DNA from: an uncultured Dehalococcoidia bacterium
Lineage (GTDB): Bacteria > Chloroflexota > Dehalococcoidia > Lucifugimonadales > CATOSD01
Assembly: GCA_951812395.1 (NCBI GenBank)
Contig: CATOSD010000001.1
Coordinates: forward strand, 1,709,108 to 1,773,107
Reading direction: 5' to 3'
Length of the DNA stretch: 64,000 nt
Part shown: positions 7,888-16,917 of the stretch, piece after piece
How positions within the stretch are numbered: the first letter of the stretch is position 1
Layout of the letters: every line of letters starts with the position of its first letter
Translations under genes and position numbers: made by a program
Notes under the pieces: model-generated
What the model was told of the DNA's origin: nothing
What the model saw: the letters and a program-made list of their open reading frames with translations, nothing else
Databases searched by the model: none

Positions 7888-9579
7888 TCATACCGCCTTC
7901 GCCCGAATGACCGAACTGACGGAGCCAGACTCGGTCACGTCCACCAGCCGGAATCCCGCCTGTTCCAGGATGTCGCCGAACTGCTCCTCAGTGCGCTCGC
8001 AACCGTTGGTCATCACGAGCATGTTCAGGTCAAGCAGCCCACCGTTACCGGCTGCGTCGTCCAGCACCATCTCCACCAGGTACAGTGTGCCGTCATTTGG
8101 CATCGCCTCGCGGGCGCGGCTCAGTATGCGCGCGGCTTCACTGTCCGGCCAGTCGTGCAGCACCCTCGCGAGGATGACCGCGTCCGCCGAAACGGGCCAC
8201 TTGTCGAACAGGTCTCCCACAACGAACCGGCACCGGCCTCGCAGGTCCGCGGGCGTATCTGCGGCCTCGACCACTTCCGCCCTGTCCATGACCGTCGCCT
8301 CGAGGCCGGGAATGGAACGGAGCAGCGTGAATGCCAGCTCTCCCGTTCCGCCCGCAGCGTCCAGTATTCTCTCGTGCGCTGAGAAGTCTGTCGCCTTTGC
8401 GAGGTCCCGGTAGTCGTGTCTGGCGTATGTGGACATGGCCGAGTGATACACCGTCAAGTCGGAGGGCCTGTCCTGTATCCAGTCGAAAAAGCTCTTGCCG
8501 TACCGGTTCTCGAACGCAGACCGTCCGGTTCGGAGAGACTGGGTAACTCCGGCCCACGCCTGGTACGATTCCCTGCCCCAGTGCAGGGCCGCGTCCGCGA
8601 GTGAAAGCGGATGGCTGCTCGCAAGCAACGCCCCGCGCCCGGTGGGATGATACACACCCTCCGTGTCCTGGCGCGCCAGTCCCAGCTCGACCAGCGCCCT
8701 CATTAGTCTGGGGGCGACCGCGCTGTGCATTCCTCTACGCCGCGCGACCTCATTTGCCGACGCCGGAAGGCACTCGAACACGCCCAGCTCTACAGCAGCG
8801 TGGATCGTCTGCGTGCGCCAGAGGCCGACCATGTCGCCCGAAAGACTTTCGAGCTGTGAGCGCGACAGCCTTCTCAGTTCCACTAAGGTCTGCCCCGATT
8901 CGTCTATGACCTGCAGCGATCCGTCGAATCCCTCCACACGGGCCTGCCCGTTGTAGAACGGTTCTACGTTGTTGAACCGCTCGTCGTAAGAAGGCTTCCC
9001 CGACATGTCCACGTGATGCCAGCCTGCGGAGTCACGCGCGCGGGCGTGCCGCTTGTGGTAAACATCCAGGTCCTGAAACCACCGGCCATGTAAGAGCTTC
9101 CCCTGGGAGTCTACGTGGGTGTGCCTGCCGTCCTCCCTCTGCACAACGGCATAGCCGTCCTTGAAGTCGCCGGCATAGCGGTAGCGCTCCGCGTACGCGG
9201 GCGAGCCGTCGCGGCCGATGTGAAGGTAAGCATCGTCGGGCAGCCGCACGGCACAGCGCCCCTCCTGGAAGTTGCCGCACCAGGAGTAGCGCTCGCTGTA
9301 GAGCGGGCTTCCGTCGGGGAGGATGTGAAACCAGCCGTCCTGCGAATGGACCGCCGCGATACCCTCGTAGTACCCGAACGTTCGGACGTGGCGCGGTTCG
9401 TAGGCCGCCATACCGGCTGGTGTTATGTGGTAGGCACCCGAGTCGTCGTAAACCGGAGCGAGTCCGGGTTCGTGAAACTTCTCCACTCCTTTGAGTCGAG
9501 CCGGGTATGCTGGCCGACCTCGATAGATGTGGTGGGAAGCGTTCTCAGAAATCCTGTACTTGCGCCACTCGTCGCCCAT
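7888..9579 (-). CDS. WG-repeat domain fused to SAM-dependent O-methyltransferase
   Basis: The 563-residue product has two halves. Residues about 40-235 are tandem units of roughly 38 residues of WG/KWG-repeat type, for example GYYEGIAAVHSQDGWFHI and AGDFKDGYAVVQREDGRHTH, likely a beta-rich binding surface. Residues about 245-563 form a plant-O-methyltransferase-like enzyme: a helical dimerisation part (ELGVFECLPASANEVARRRG), SAM-binding LDAAGGTGELAF near residue 400, and the late motif LARVLHDWPDSEAARIL. Its ATG at 9579 overlaps the TGA of the radical SAM gene by one base (TGATG), so translation is coupled. The methyltransferase half resembles the separate gene at 23341-24366. Substrate unknown. 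Confidence 0.8.
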   Translation of the reverse strand: MGDEWRKYRISENASHHIYRGRPAYPARLKGVEKFHEPGLAPVYDDSGAYHITPAGMAAYEPRHVRTFGYYEGIAAVHSQDGWFHILPDGSPLYSERYSWCGNFQEGRCAVRLPDDAYLHIGRDGSPAYAERYRYAGDFKDGYAVVQREDGRHTHVDSQGKLLHGRWFQDLDVYHKRHARARDSAGWHHVDMSGKPSYDERFNNVEPFYNGQARVEGFDGSLQVIDESGQTLVELRRLSRSQLESLSGDMVGLWRTQTIHAAVELGVFECLPASANEVARRRGMHSAVAPRLMRALVELGLARQDTEGVYHPTGRGALLASSHPLSLADAALHWGRESYQAWAGVTQSLRTGRSAFENRYGKSFFDWIQDRPSDLTVYHSAMSTYARHDYRDLAKATDFSAHERILDAAGGTGELAFTLLRSIPGLEATVMDRAEVVEAADTPADLRGRCRFVVGDLFDKWPVSADAVILARVLHDWPDSEAARILSRAREAMPNDGTLYLVEMVLDDAAGNGGLLDLNMLVMTNGCERTEEQFGDILEQAGFRLVDVTESGSVSSVIRAKAV

Positions 9580-10667
9580 CAGCCCGGCGGCCTCCGCATG
9601 TTGCAGCCCTGGCACAGCACGTTTGTCATGTAGCCGGCCCGCAGGCGCTCGTAATCCGCGCTCTCCCAGATGTCGTACAAACTGGTCTCGTTCACGTTGC
9701 CGAAGTACCCGAGCGTTCGGCGCAATGCGTCCGGCGCGCAGCACGGGTTGAACCTGCCGTCGGAGGCCACCCACGCCTCCTGCCCCAGAAACGGGCACTC
9801 GCCCTCTGGCGCGATGTCTTCAGTCCCGTTCTCGTCGAGCCTGAAGATGTTGTCTAGCAGCACACGCTCTCCGTTCGGCAGTCTGTGGCGTTCGACCGTC
9901 TCGTAAGCCGAGTCCACGATGTCATTCCAGCGGGCGATGGCCTCGGGGCTACTCCGCATTGACTGGCGACGCATCTGGCTGAAGTGGACCCACAGGTGGT
10001 GGCCCTTCACCCTGTCGACTCCGAGGTCCGCGGCCAGCTCGACGATCCCGGGCAGCTCGTGCACGTTGACTTCCATGTACGTTAACTGGAACGTCACCCG
10101 GCAGCGGTTGCCGCCGCCGGCGGCGTGAGCGTCCCTGACGCCGATGAACGTCCGAACGTTCTCCACGACGGTCTCCCAGTCCGAGCCGAGCATTACGCTC
10201 TCGTAGGTCTCCTTCGTGGCGCCGTTCCAGGAGACCTTTACGTCCGAAGTAACGGGCACGATGCGCTCGGCCCACCGACTGGCTCCCAGCTTGGGGAAGG
10301 TCCCATTGGTCGTTAGGTTGAGCTTTACGCCGTACTCCCCGCACAGGTCCAGGATTTCGTCGAAGTGCCGGTAGAGCAGCGGCTCGCCCATCGTCGACGG
10401 GATGATCTCCCGCAGGCCCGTGCCCCTCGATTCTTCCATCACGCGCCTGATGAGGTCTATGCCCATCCGGCGCTTGGGGCGGCCCGCCATCCGCCTGTCG
10501 GTCTGCGTTGTGCTGTACGGCGAATGGTCCTCGCACATGATGCAGTGCAGGTTGCAGTCGTCGGGATTCGTGTCGAACGTGATTCGCCACGGACCGGAAC
10601 CCTGTTTCGCCACCATTTTCGCATTTGCAGTATTCTCGGCTACTGCTTCACTCATCGTCCCTGACAC
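9579..10667 (-). CDS. Radical SAM/SPASM domain protein
   Basis: The roughly 360-residue product has the iron-sulfur motif CNLHCIMC (CxxxCxxC, C38-C45) in a FDTNPDDCNLHC context, a (beta-alpha)6 core with TMGEPLLYRHF, and a C-terminal cysteine-rich SPASM-like part: CPFLGQEAWVASDGRFNPCC and later CQGCNMR. Such enzymes start radical chemistry on peptides or sugars, and the SPASM part binds extra clusters. The start is GTG at 10667 or ATG at 10655; both overlap the end of the glycosyltransferase gene. It is coupled to the methyltransferase fusion downstream. Relatives occur in both peptide-modification and surface-sugar loci. Confidence 0.85.
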   Translation of the reverse strand: MSGTMSEAVAENTANAKMVAKQGSGPWRITFDTNPDDCNLHCIMCEDHSPYSTTQTDRRMAGRPKRRMGIDLIRRVMEESRGTGLREIIPSTMGEPLLYRHFDEILDLCGEYGVKLNLTTNGTFPKLGASRWAERIVPVTSDVKVSWNGATKETYESVMLGSDWETVVENVRTFIGVRDAHAAGGGNRCRVTFQLTYMEVNVHELPGIVELAADLGVDRVKGHHLWVHFSQMRRQSMRSSPEAIARWNDIVDSAYETVERHRLPNGERVLLDNIFRLDENGTEDIAPEGECPFLGQEAWVASDGRFNPCCAPDALRRTLGYFGNVNETSLYDIWESADYERLRAGYMTNVLCQGCNMRRPPG

Positions 10668-11973
10668 CGCCTAACAGGCTGTCGTAGATTCTCTCCACCG
10701 AGAGCGAGTGCTCTACCATGTCCGGCACGCTTCCGTCCTCCGACTGCGCGTAACCCCTTGCGCCCAGCCGCCTGGCAAGCTCAGGGTCGTCGGCCAGTCG
10801 CTGCATCTGTGCCGCCAGGGAGCGCGGGTCGCGGTGGGTGAACAGCAGGCCATTCAGCTCGTGGCGGACGTACTCGGCCATCCCGCCGAAGTCGGCGGTG
10901 ATCACCGGCACCCTCGCCTGCAGCGCCTCGTGTATGACCAGGGGAGAGTTCTCCGCCCAGATAGATGGCGCCACGATTGCATCGCAGCGATCGAACACGT
11001 CGGCGACGATGTCCTGGTTTCTGTACTCTCCCATCCACTCGACTCGGTTGCCCGCGGACCCTGGCAGGCTTTGGGCCAGCGCCTTCAGGCCCTCTGTCTC
11101 GACTCCCCGGCACCGTCCCCATATGCGCAGCCTGGCATCGCCTGCAAGGCTGCCGAACGATTCGACGAGATGGTTCACGCCCTTCGCCGGTATGTGCGTG
11201 CCAATATACCCGAAAGTAAACGGCTCGCCGTATGCTCTGCTGCGTCCCTCCATGCGCTGTCTGTGAAATCCATAGTCGATGTACGTGAGCTTACTGTCCG
11301 GAATCCCGAATTCGTCCCTGTACCGGCGCATGAGGTACATCGAGGGAGCGATGAACACGTCGACGGCGTCGCACACCTCCCGAACGTGGGCCATCCTTCT
11401 GCCCACCCAATCGGTCCAGTAGGCGGCGTCGGTCTCATACTCCTCGTCTCCGCCTGAGAAGTAGCGCACGTAGCAATGTACGGCGCACTTTCTATCGTCC
11501 TGCCCGTCACACACCGCCCACACGTCCTCCGCGTTGGCCGGATACATCTGGATGAACTGGCCCCTGGGACACATCAGCCAGTAGTCGTGGAGCGTGAACA
11601 CGACCGGAATTCGCCGTTCCTTCGCCCGAAACACGAGCGAGGTCGAGAGATGGTTCAGGTGCCCGACGTGTACAACGTCCGGATGCAGTTCCTCCAGCAG
11701 CCGCCCAAACGCATCGTCTACGGCGGCGTGCCGGTAGCCGTCTCGCGCCCTCGCCATATTGATGAGGTGAAGCGTGATTCGGCTGTCGGAAGGGTCGGTT
11801 TCCTGCTGCGTGCCGTACTCGGGATGGAAGGCGTTCTCCTGCCTTGTGAAGACATGCACTTCGTGGCGGTCGGCAAGCGCCTGCGCCAGGCCCTGGGTGT
11901 ACACCTCGGACCCGGCGTTGTACCGCATCGGATAGCCGTGGATTACTTGAAGTATTTTCACCGTGCCACCCAC
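10648..11973 (-). CDS. Glycosyltransferase family 4 (GT-B fold)
   Basis: The 441-residue product begins KILQVIHGYPMRYNAGSEVY, the usual N-terminal strand and glycine loop of GT4 enzymes. The C-terminal donor-binding part has FGYIGTHIPAKGVNHLVESF, the VAPSIWAENSPLVIHEALQ motif with its conserved glutamates, and VITADFGGMAEYV. It should transfer a sugar from a nucleotide sugar to an acceptor at the inner membrane or cytosol. A GTG at 11973 is used here; a second GTG 12 bases later is equally possible. Its 3' end overlaps the radical SAM gene, and the RND gene ends 20 bases upstream. Confidence 0.87.
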   Translation of the reverse strand: MGGTVKILQVIHGYPMRYNAGSEVYTQGLAQALADRHEVHVFTRQENAFHPEYGTQQETDPSDSRITLHLINMARARDGYRHAAVDDAFGRLLEELHPDVVHVGHLNHLSTSLVFRAKERRIPVVFTLHDYWLMCPRGQFIQMYPANAEDVWAVCDGQDDRKCAVHCYVRYFSGGDEEYETDAAYWTDWVGRRMAHVREVCDAVDVFIAPSMYLMRRYRDEFGIPDSKLTYIDYGFHRQRMEGRSRAYGEPFTFGYIGTHIPAKGVNHLVESFGSLAGDARLRIWGRCRGVETEGLKALAQSLPGSAGNRVEWMGEYRNQDIVADVFDRCDAIVAPSIWAENSPLVIHEALQARVPVITADFGGMAEYVRHELNGLLFTHRDPRSLAAQMQRLADDPELARRLGARGYAQSEDGSVPDMVEHSLSVERIYDSLLGGVRDDE

Positions 11974-11993
11974 ACTGTTAGCCCCTCACCGGA

Positions 11994-14900
11994 TCAGGTC
12001 GCGGGCACCGACCTTCGGCCCAGGACGGCGGCGATTCGCTGGAACGTTTGCGGGATGCTTTCGTTGAATATGCTGTACACCACCGGCACCACCACGAGGG
12101 TAAGGGCGGTGGAGCTCATCAGACCGCCGATCACGACGGTCGCCAGCTCGGCGCTGATGATTCCGCCTTCGCCGGAAGATTCGACCGCCAGGGGCAGAAG
12201 GGCGAAGCTCGTCGTCATCGCCGTCATGAGAATCGGGCGCAACCGGACCCGTCCGCCGTTTATCAGGGCGTCGTAGACTCCCATGCCCTTCTCCCGAAGC
12301 TGCTCGACGAACGCTATAAGCACGATGGCGTTCGTCACCACGATTCCGATGAGGAGCAGGATGCCCATCATGGCGGGCAGGCCCAGCGTGCGGCCGGTGA
12401 TGACCAGCGCGGTGAACGCCCCGATGAGTGCGAATGGCAGCGTCAGCACGATGATGAATGGGTTTCTAAGGGATCCGAGGCTTGCCACCATTACGAGATA
12501 GACAAGGATTATCCCGATACCCATCGAGAGGAAGATGGCCTGAAATCCCTCTTCGATGTCCCCGAATATGCCGCCGCTAGAAACTGAAACGCCCGGAGGT
12601 AGTGAGGCCGTCGCGATTTTCTCGTCGACCAGGCGGCCGACAGTCTGCGTGTCTTCGGCAACGATGTCGCCCGTTATCGTGGCCGAACGCAGGCCGTCCG
12701 TCCTGCTGATTGTCACCGGTCCTTCGCTGACGACAACTTCGGCAAGCTCGCCCAGTGGAGCCGAACCGATTGGTCCGGTTATCGTGAGGCTCTCCAACGC
12801 TCCAATCCCGTTAGCCGAACCACGGTTGCCGGACAGGACGACGTCCGTAACCGACCCGTCGATTGTAATCCGCGTCACGGTCTCCCCGACGAGGTACTGG
12901 CTCACCTGAAGTCCTACTTCCCTGGTGCTCAGCCCGATGCGTGCCGCCTCCGCCGGATCCACCTGGATCGAGGCCTCGTCGCGGGCCTGAGCTATGTTGC
13001 TCTCCAGGTTGATGACCTCTTCGAGCGATCCTATCGAAGCCGTCAGCTTCTGGGTCGCTTCCGCTATGTCACCGTAGTTGGAGCCGGTTACGCTGATTTC
13101 TACTCCGCCCGTCGGAGGGCCGTCTACTATCTCCTGTATTCTGAGAGTTCGCCCCTCCTTGGTGAGCTTGTCCCTGAGGACCTGATCGATGTCTTCCGGA
13201 GCATCACCGGCGAGGTTCACAAGGATGCTGGCCTGGTTGAGCCCACCCGGCTGGCCGCCGGACGACAGGTTCGTAGCTCCGACCGTCGAGCTGTACACCT
13301 CCGCGACGGCCTGGACCTCGTCCTCGATTTCGATTACCTCCGCGAGAGTCCGGTCGGCTGGAGTGCCCGGCGGCATTCCCACCTCTATCTGCAGGTACCG
13401 GTCGCCGCCGCCTGAGAACAGCGTCACGGGGATGAAATACGTCAGTCCCATGCTTCCAACCGTCAGCACCAAGGCGGACACCAGCGTAATCGCCTTGTGG
13501 CGGAGCGTCCACCGGATGACAGGCGTGTACAGGCGCTGTATCCACGTTTCCTGCAGGAACACATCGTCCTCGTCGTCGACCTGTTCGGGAAGGTCGCCCG
13601 GACGCAGCAGGTAAGCCCCTAGCACGGGAACGGCCGTGAGCGCGACCAGCAGGGACGCCACGAGTGCGAAGCTGACCGTCAGAGCGAATGGGGCGAAGAA
13701 GGCGCCAACGAGACCCTGGATGAATGCCAACGGCGCGAACACAACTATGGTCGTCATCGTAGAAGCGAAGATCGCCGGACCGACCTCCGCGGTGGCTTCC
13801 AGAGCCGCCCTCCACCGCTCACGCCCCGCCTGGATGTGGCGATAAACATTTTCCAAAACCACGATCGCGTCGTCGACTACCCGCCCCACAGAGATCGCGA
13901 GGCCTCCCAGCGTCATGAAGTTGAGCGACAGGTCCTGCCACGAGAGAAGCAGCACGCCCGTGAGCACGCTCAGCGGAATCGACATTCCTATCACTATGGT
14001 GGGGCGAAGAGTGTTGGACAGACCCCGCAGAATAGTCGGCCTGAATGACAACATGAACGCGAACACCACAGTGACAGCGAACAGGAACCCGTACAGCGCC
14101 TCCTTCAACAAGGTGTCGATCTGCCCCTGGATGCTGGGCCCTTGGTCCGAAACAATGACGATCTCCACGTCCGGCGGCAGCCCCGCCAGCCCATCCAGCG
14201 CCTCCCGCACGCCGCTAGTAACGTCTATCGTGTTGGCCTCCGCCTCCTTGATGATTGACACGCCCACGCTGGGCTTGCCGTTCGTGCGCGATATGCTCGC
14301 CGGCGCCGCCGCCCCGAGGCTCACGTCCGCAACGTCACCGAGCAACACCGGCTCGGAGTCCGAAATCCCCACCACCAGGTTCTTGAGATCGTCGATGGAG
14401 TCGAGCGTGTGTGTTGTCTTAGCGAGGACGGCTTGCCTGCCATCGAAAATGGCGCCCGCGGGCAGGCTGACGTTATTGTCCCTCAGGGCGGACGATATCT
14501 GGAACAGCGAGACACCGTTCTCCGCGATCCTGTCAGGGTCCGCGGTGATCTGAACCCGTGGCTCGACCTCACCGGTAACCTGTACTTGGAGAACTCCCTC
14601 GACGTCTGAAATCGCGGGCAGAATGCGTGACTGGACTATGTCATCCAGCTCTGCGGCGTCTCGGTCCGAGAGAACGCTGAACTGTATGACGGGGAACTGG
14701 TCCGGGTTGAATCGACCAACCGAGGACTCCTCGACGCCGGGAACAAACGCTATGTCGTTCACTGACGCCGAAATTTGGCCCTCTGCCGCTGCCATGTCCG
14801 TCCCATACTCGAAGGTGGCCAAGACCAGGGAGTTGCCCTCGAAGGTCGTCGACTGTACGGACTCCAGCCCCGCCGTTCCCGAAATGGCCCGCTCTATAGG

Positions 14901-15098
14901 TGCGGTAACGTCGCGCACTACGGCGTCCGGGTTGGCGGACGGGTACGCTGTCGTCACCGTGACGAGTGGAAACTCGATCTCAGGGAACAGCTCTACGCGC
15001 AGCGAATTGTAGGCGACGACTCCCGCCGTCAGAACAATGATTATGGCAAGAACCGTAACCGTCCGGTTGCGGACCGCCAACCCGGTGATGAATCTCAT
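11994..15098 (-). CDS. RND-family efflux transporter permease (AcrB/MexB-like)
   Basis: The 1034-residue product is a full-length hydrophobe/amphiphile RND exporter. It has an N-terminal transmembrane helix (TVLAIIIVLTAGVVAY), porter domains, the central multi-helix bundle with GLAISVGRVVDDAIVVLENV (the conserved acidic relay pair), a second membrane domain, and the C-terminal GIVVTNAIVLIAFVEQLREKG motif. It exports substrates using the proton gradient. No membrane-fusion protein or outer-membrane channel gene adjoins it, which fits a single-membrane or partner-free system. ATG at 15098 follows GGAGAGG. The B12-sensor regulator gene lies 104 bases upstream on the same strand and could control it. 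Confidence 0.92.
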   Translation of the reverse strand: MRFITGLAVRNRTVTVLAIIIVLTAGVVAYNSLRVELFPEIEFPLVTVTTAYPSANPDAVVRDVTAPIERAISGTAGLESVQSTTFEGNSLVLATFEYGTDMAAAEGQISASVNDIAFVPGVEESSVGRFNPDQFPVIQFSVLSDRDAAELDDIVQSRILPAISDVEGVLQVQVTGEVEPRVQITADPDRIAENGVSLFQISSALRDNNVSLPAGAIFDGRQAVLAKTTHTLDSIDDLKNLVVGISDSEPVLLGDVADVSLGAAAPASISRTNGKPSVGVSIIKEAEANTIDVTSGVREALDGLAGLPPDVEIVIVSDQGPSIQGQIDTLLKEALYGFLFAVTVVFAFMLSFRPTILRGLSNTLRPTIVIGMSIPLSVLTGVLLLSWQDLSLNFMTLGGLAISVGRVVDDAIVVLENVYRHIQAGRERWRAALEATAEVGPAIFASTMTTIVVFAPLAFIQGLVGAFFAPFALTVSFALVASLLVALTAVPVLGAYLLRPGDLPEQVDDEDDVFLQETWIQRLYTPVIRWTLRHKAITLVSALVLTVGSMGLTYFIPVTLFSGGGDRYLQIEVGMPPGTPADRTLAEVIEIEDEVQAVAEVYSSTVGATNLSSGGQPGGLNQASILVNLAGDAPEDIDQVLRDKLTKEGRTLRIQEIVDGPPTGGVEISVTGSNYGDIAEATQKLTASIGSLEEVINLESNIAQARDEASIQVDPAEAARIGLSTREVGLQVSQYLVGETVTRITIDGSVTDVVLSGNRGSANGIGALESLTITGPIGSAPLGELAEVVVSEGPVTISRTDGLRSATITGDIVAEDTQTVGRLVDEKIATASLPPGVSVSSGGIFGDIEEGFQAIFLSMGIGIILVYLVMVASLGSLRNPFIIVLTLPFALIGAFTALVITGRTLGLPAMMGILLLIGIVVTNAIVLIAFVEQLREKGMGVYDALINGGRVRLRPILMTAMTTSFALLPLAVESSGEGGIISAELATVVIGGLMSSTALTLVVVPVVYSIFNESIPQTFQRIAAVLGRRSVPAT

Positions 15099-15201
15099 TT
15101 ACCTCTCCAGAGTGTCTTTAAGGTGTGTTTCGAGTGTTTCGCCTGAACGTACTGACCGCGAAGTGTGGCGAGTCCTTCGCTGCTGTCACGAGAACACCAC
15201 G

Positions 15202-16104
15202 TTACCGGCGCGGCGCCGAGTTGGGTCGTTCCAGGAGAACCGAGACTGGCACGTCCAGCGCGTGAGCAATTTTCAATGCCGCTCCGATCGTGAGGTTCTG
15301 CTTGCCACGCTCGACGAGGCTGATGTACGTGCGGTCGAGCCCGGAAGCCTCCCCCAGCGCTTGCTGAGTCATGCTCAGGTTCGACCTCGCCTCTCTGATC
15401 CGCTGCCCCATCAGGGCCAGTTGCTCTTCGAGCGATATTCTGTCTCTTGTCAGTCCAACTAACTGGCGCGCCTCGGTCAAGGCCTGCAGGGCATCGCCCG
15501 CGACGGCGTCGCATCCCTGGCTGCGTGCGTCCAGGTCCGTTCCATCGAGCGCTCTTCCACCGAGCAGAATCTTCGCAGCCGACCCGTTCCGTTCGCGAAT
15601 CGCTTCGGCGGCGGCCCTCGCGTTGGGGAGAGACTCGGTCTGGGTAGCAGACAGCGCAACGAGGTCGATGTTACGCCGCTGAACGTACTCGGCCAAGTCC
15701 TTGGCGGGCGTACCCGTCCACAGGAAATCGACGTCCCAACCGTCCATCGCCAGAAAATCGGCAATCATCCGCGCCCCGATCCAGTGCGGTTCCCCCTCTA
15801 CCGGTGTTACCACGGCCCTCATGCCCAGCCCAGCCTGTGGCTTCATCCCTTGACGGAGTGAGTTCATCACGTCTATCGTTATAGAGGTCGCCAGGTGCTC
15901 TTGGGCCACGTTGATCATACCCTGGCGCCACAGTTCACCAAGCCTGATCTGCGCGGGCACGAACACATCGAGATAGATGTCAACGCGTTCAACTCCTCGA
16001 CTCAGCGCCGTTTCTATCGCTGCGCGCGCGAGGCTAAGCTCACCGGCGACCAGGGCTTGGCCGTACTGCTCCCTGGTTTCCGCGAGAATGGCTTCACTAT
16101 CCAT
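15202..16104 (-). CDS. B12-binding (CarH/LitR-like) light-sensor regulator with C-terminal XRE HTH
   Basis: The 300-residue product has a helical cap and a cobalamin-binding Rossmann domain like those of the B12 photoreceptor CarH. Residues 59-70 read WRQGMINVAQEH, which is the Wx9EH cap motif associated with adenosylcobalamin photoreceptors. Residues 105-110 (EPHWIG) match the ExHxxG lower-ligand motif, with H107 the likely cobalt ligand. In known CarH/LitR proteins the DNA-binding domain is an N-terminal MerR type. Here it is instead a C-terminal XRE helix-turn-helix (about 235-292, with MTQQALGEASGLDRTYISLV). It is likely a B12-, and possibly light-, responsive transcription factor. It lies between the cobalamin operon and an RND exporter and has its own strong promoter. 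Confidence 0.82.
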   Translation of the reverse strand: MDSEAILAETREQYGQALVAGELSLARAAIETALSRGVERVDIYLDVFVPAQIRLGELWRQGMINVAQEHLATSITIDVMNSLRQGMKPQAGLGMRAVVTPVEGEPHWIGARMIADFLAMDGWDVDFLWTGTPAKDLAEYVQRRNIDLVALSATQTESLPNARAAAEAIRERNGSAAKILLGGRALDGTDLDARSQGCDAVAGDALQALTEARQLVGLTRDRISLEEQLALMGQRIREARSNLSMTQQALGEASGLDRTYISLVERGKQNLTIGAALKIAHALDVPVSVLLERPNSAPRR

Positions 16105-16175
16105 CCGGGTTCACCGGATAGGGATATCCGCACGCTGTGTGGGTAATAATAGACATAACAATATCATCCGTTAGT

Positions 16176-16204
16176 ATTATACAACATGCGTGCGGTCTTG
16201 TGAA
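16176..16204 (-). promoter_or_regulatory. Strong sigma-70-type promoter of the B12-sensor gene
   Basis: On the minus strand TTCACA (five of six) is separated by 17 bases from TATAAT (six of six), about 72 bases upstream of the start codon. The AT-rich leader downstream holds related motifs (TATTATTACC, TAATACTAAC) that could be operator half-sites for autoregulation. Confidence 0.7.
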
Positions 16205-16325
16205 AGAGGAAAGCCATCGGCAATCGTGCGAGCTCGGCTAGTCGCATGACGGAAGTGCGAGGTGCTTCCGACCCATCGCCGGCCCGTCTCAGAGCGGGAT
16301 TCCCCGGTCTGGCGGCCTGGACGCT

Positions 16326-16871
16326 TCAGTCGCTGGATTCCTTCAGCGGCATCGCCAGCCCGGCGGCCATGAAGTATACGTCATCCGCCGCCGCGGCCAC
16401 GAACTGGTTCACGCGCCCCAGCTCGTCGGCGAAGACGCGTCCCAACCGCGTCGGCGGCACAACGCCCAGCCCCACCTCGTTGCTCACGACCACCCACGAC
16501 GCGCTGCCGCGCCGGAACACGTCCAGCAGCCACTCCGTCTCCGTGAGAATTCCCGTACGTGAGGAGTCGATGTCCGTGCTCCTGAGCAACAGGTTGCTCA
16601 CCCACAGCGTCAGGCAGTCAAGCAGCACCGTATCATAACGGTTGGCTACGCCCGACAGCGCCCCAACCAGATCGACCGGCTCCTCCAGCGTGTCCCAGTC
16701 CGGCGGCCGGTCCCGCCTGTGCGCCTGGATGCGCGTCGCCATGTCCGAGTCCCCTGCCTCCGCGGTCGCAACGAACAGCACGCGCCCGCCGCCCTCTGAG
16801 GCGAGTCTCTGGGCGTAGCTACTCTTGCCCGCCCTTACGCCTCCGAGCACGAGCGTCAGCCGTTTACTCAC
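16326..16871 (-). CDS. cobU: Adenosylcobinamide kinase/adenosylcobinamide-phosphate guanylyltransferase
   Basis: The 181-residue product activates the cobinamide aminopropanol side chain, first by phosphorylation and then by GMP transfer, in nucleotide loop assembly of B12. It has the P-loop GGVRAGKSSYA (residues 10-20), the VATAEAGDSDMATRIQAHR segment with the guanylylated histidine, and VVSNEVGLGVVPPTRLGR near 125. Length is typical. It is the last gene of the cobalamin operon, 46 bases after cobS. Confidence 0.95.
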   Translation of the reverse strand: MSKRLTLVLGGVRAGKSSYAQRLASEGGGRVLFVATAEAGDSDMATRIQAHRRDRPPDWDTLEEPVDLVGALSGVANRYDTVLLDCLTLWVSNLLLRSTDIDSSRTGILTETEWLLDVFRRGSASWVVVSNEVGLGVVPPTRLGRVFADELGRVNQFVAAAADDVYFMAAGLAMPLKESSD

Positions 16872-16917
16872 AGTCTTGCTCCCCGCCCTGGGTGGGAGCG
16901 GCCCTCTCGGGCGCCCT

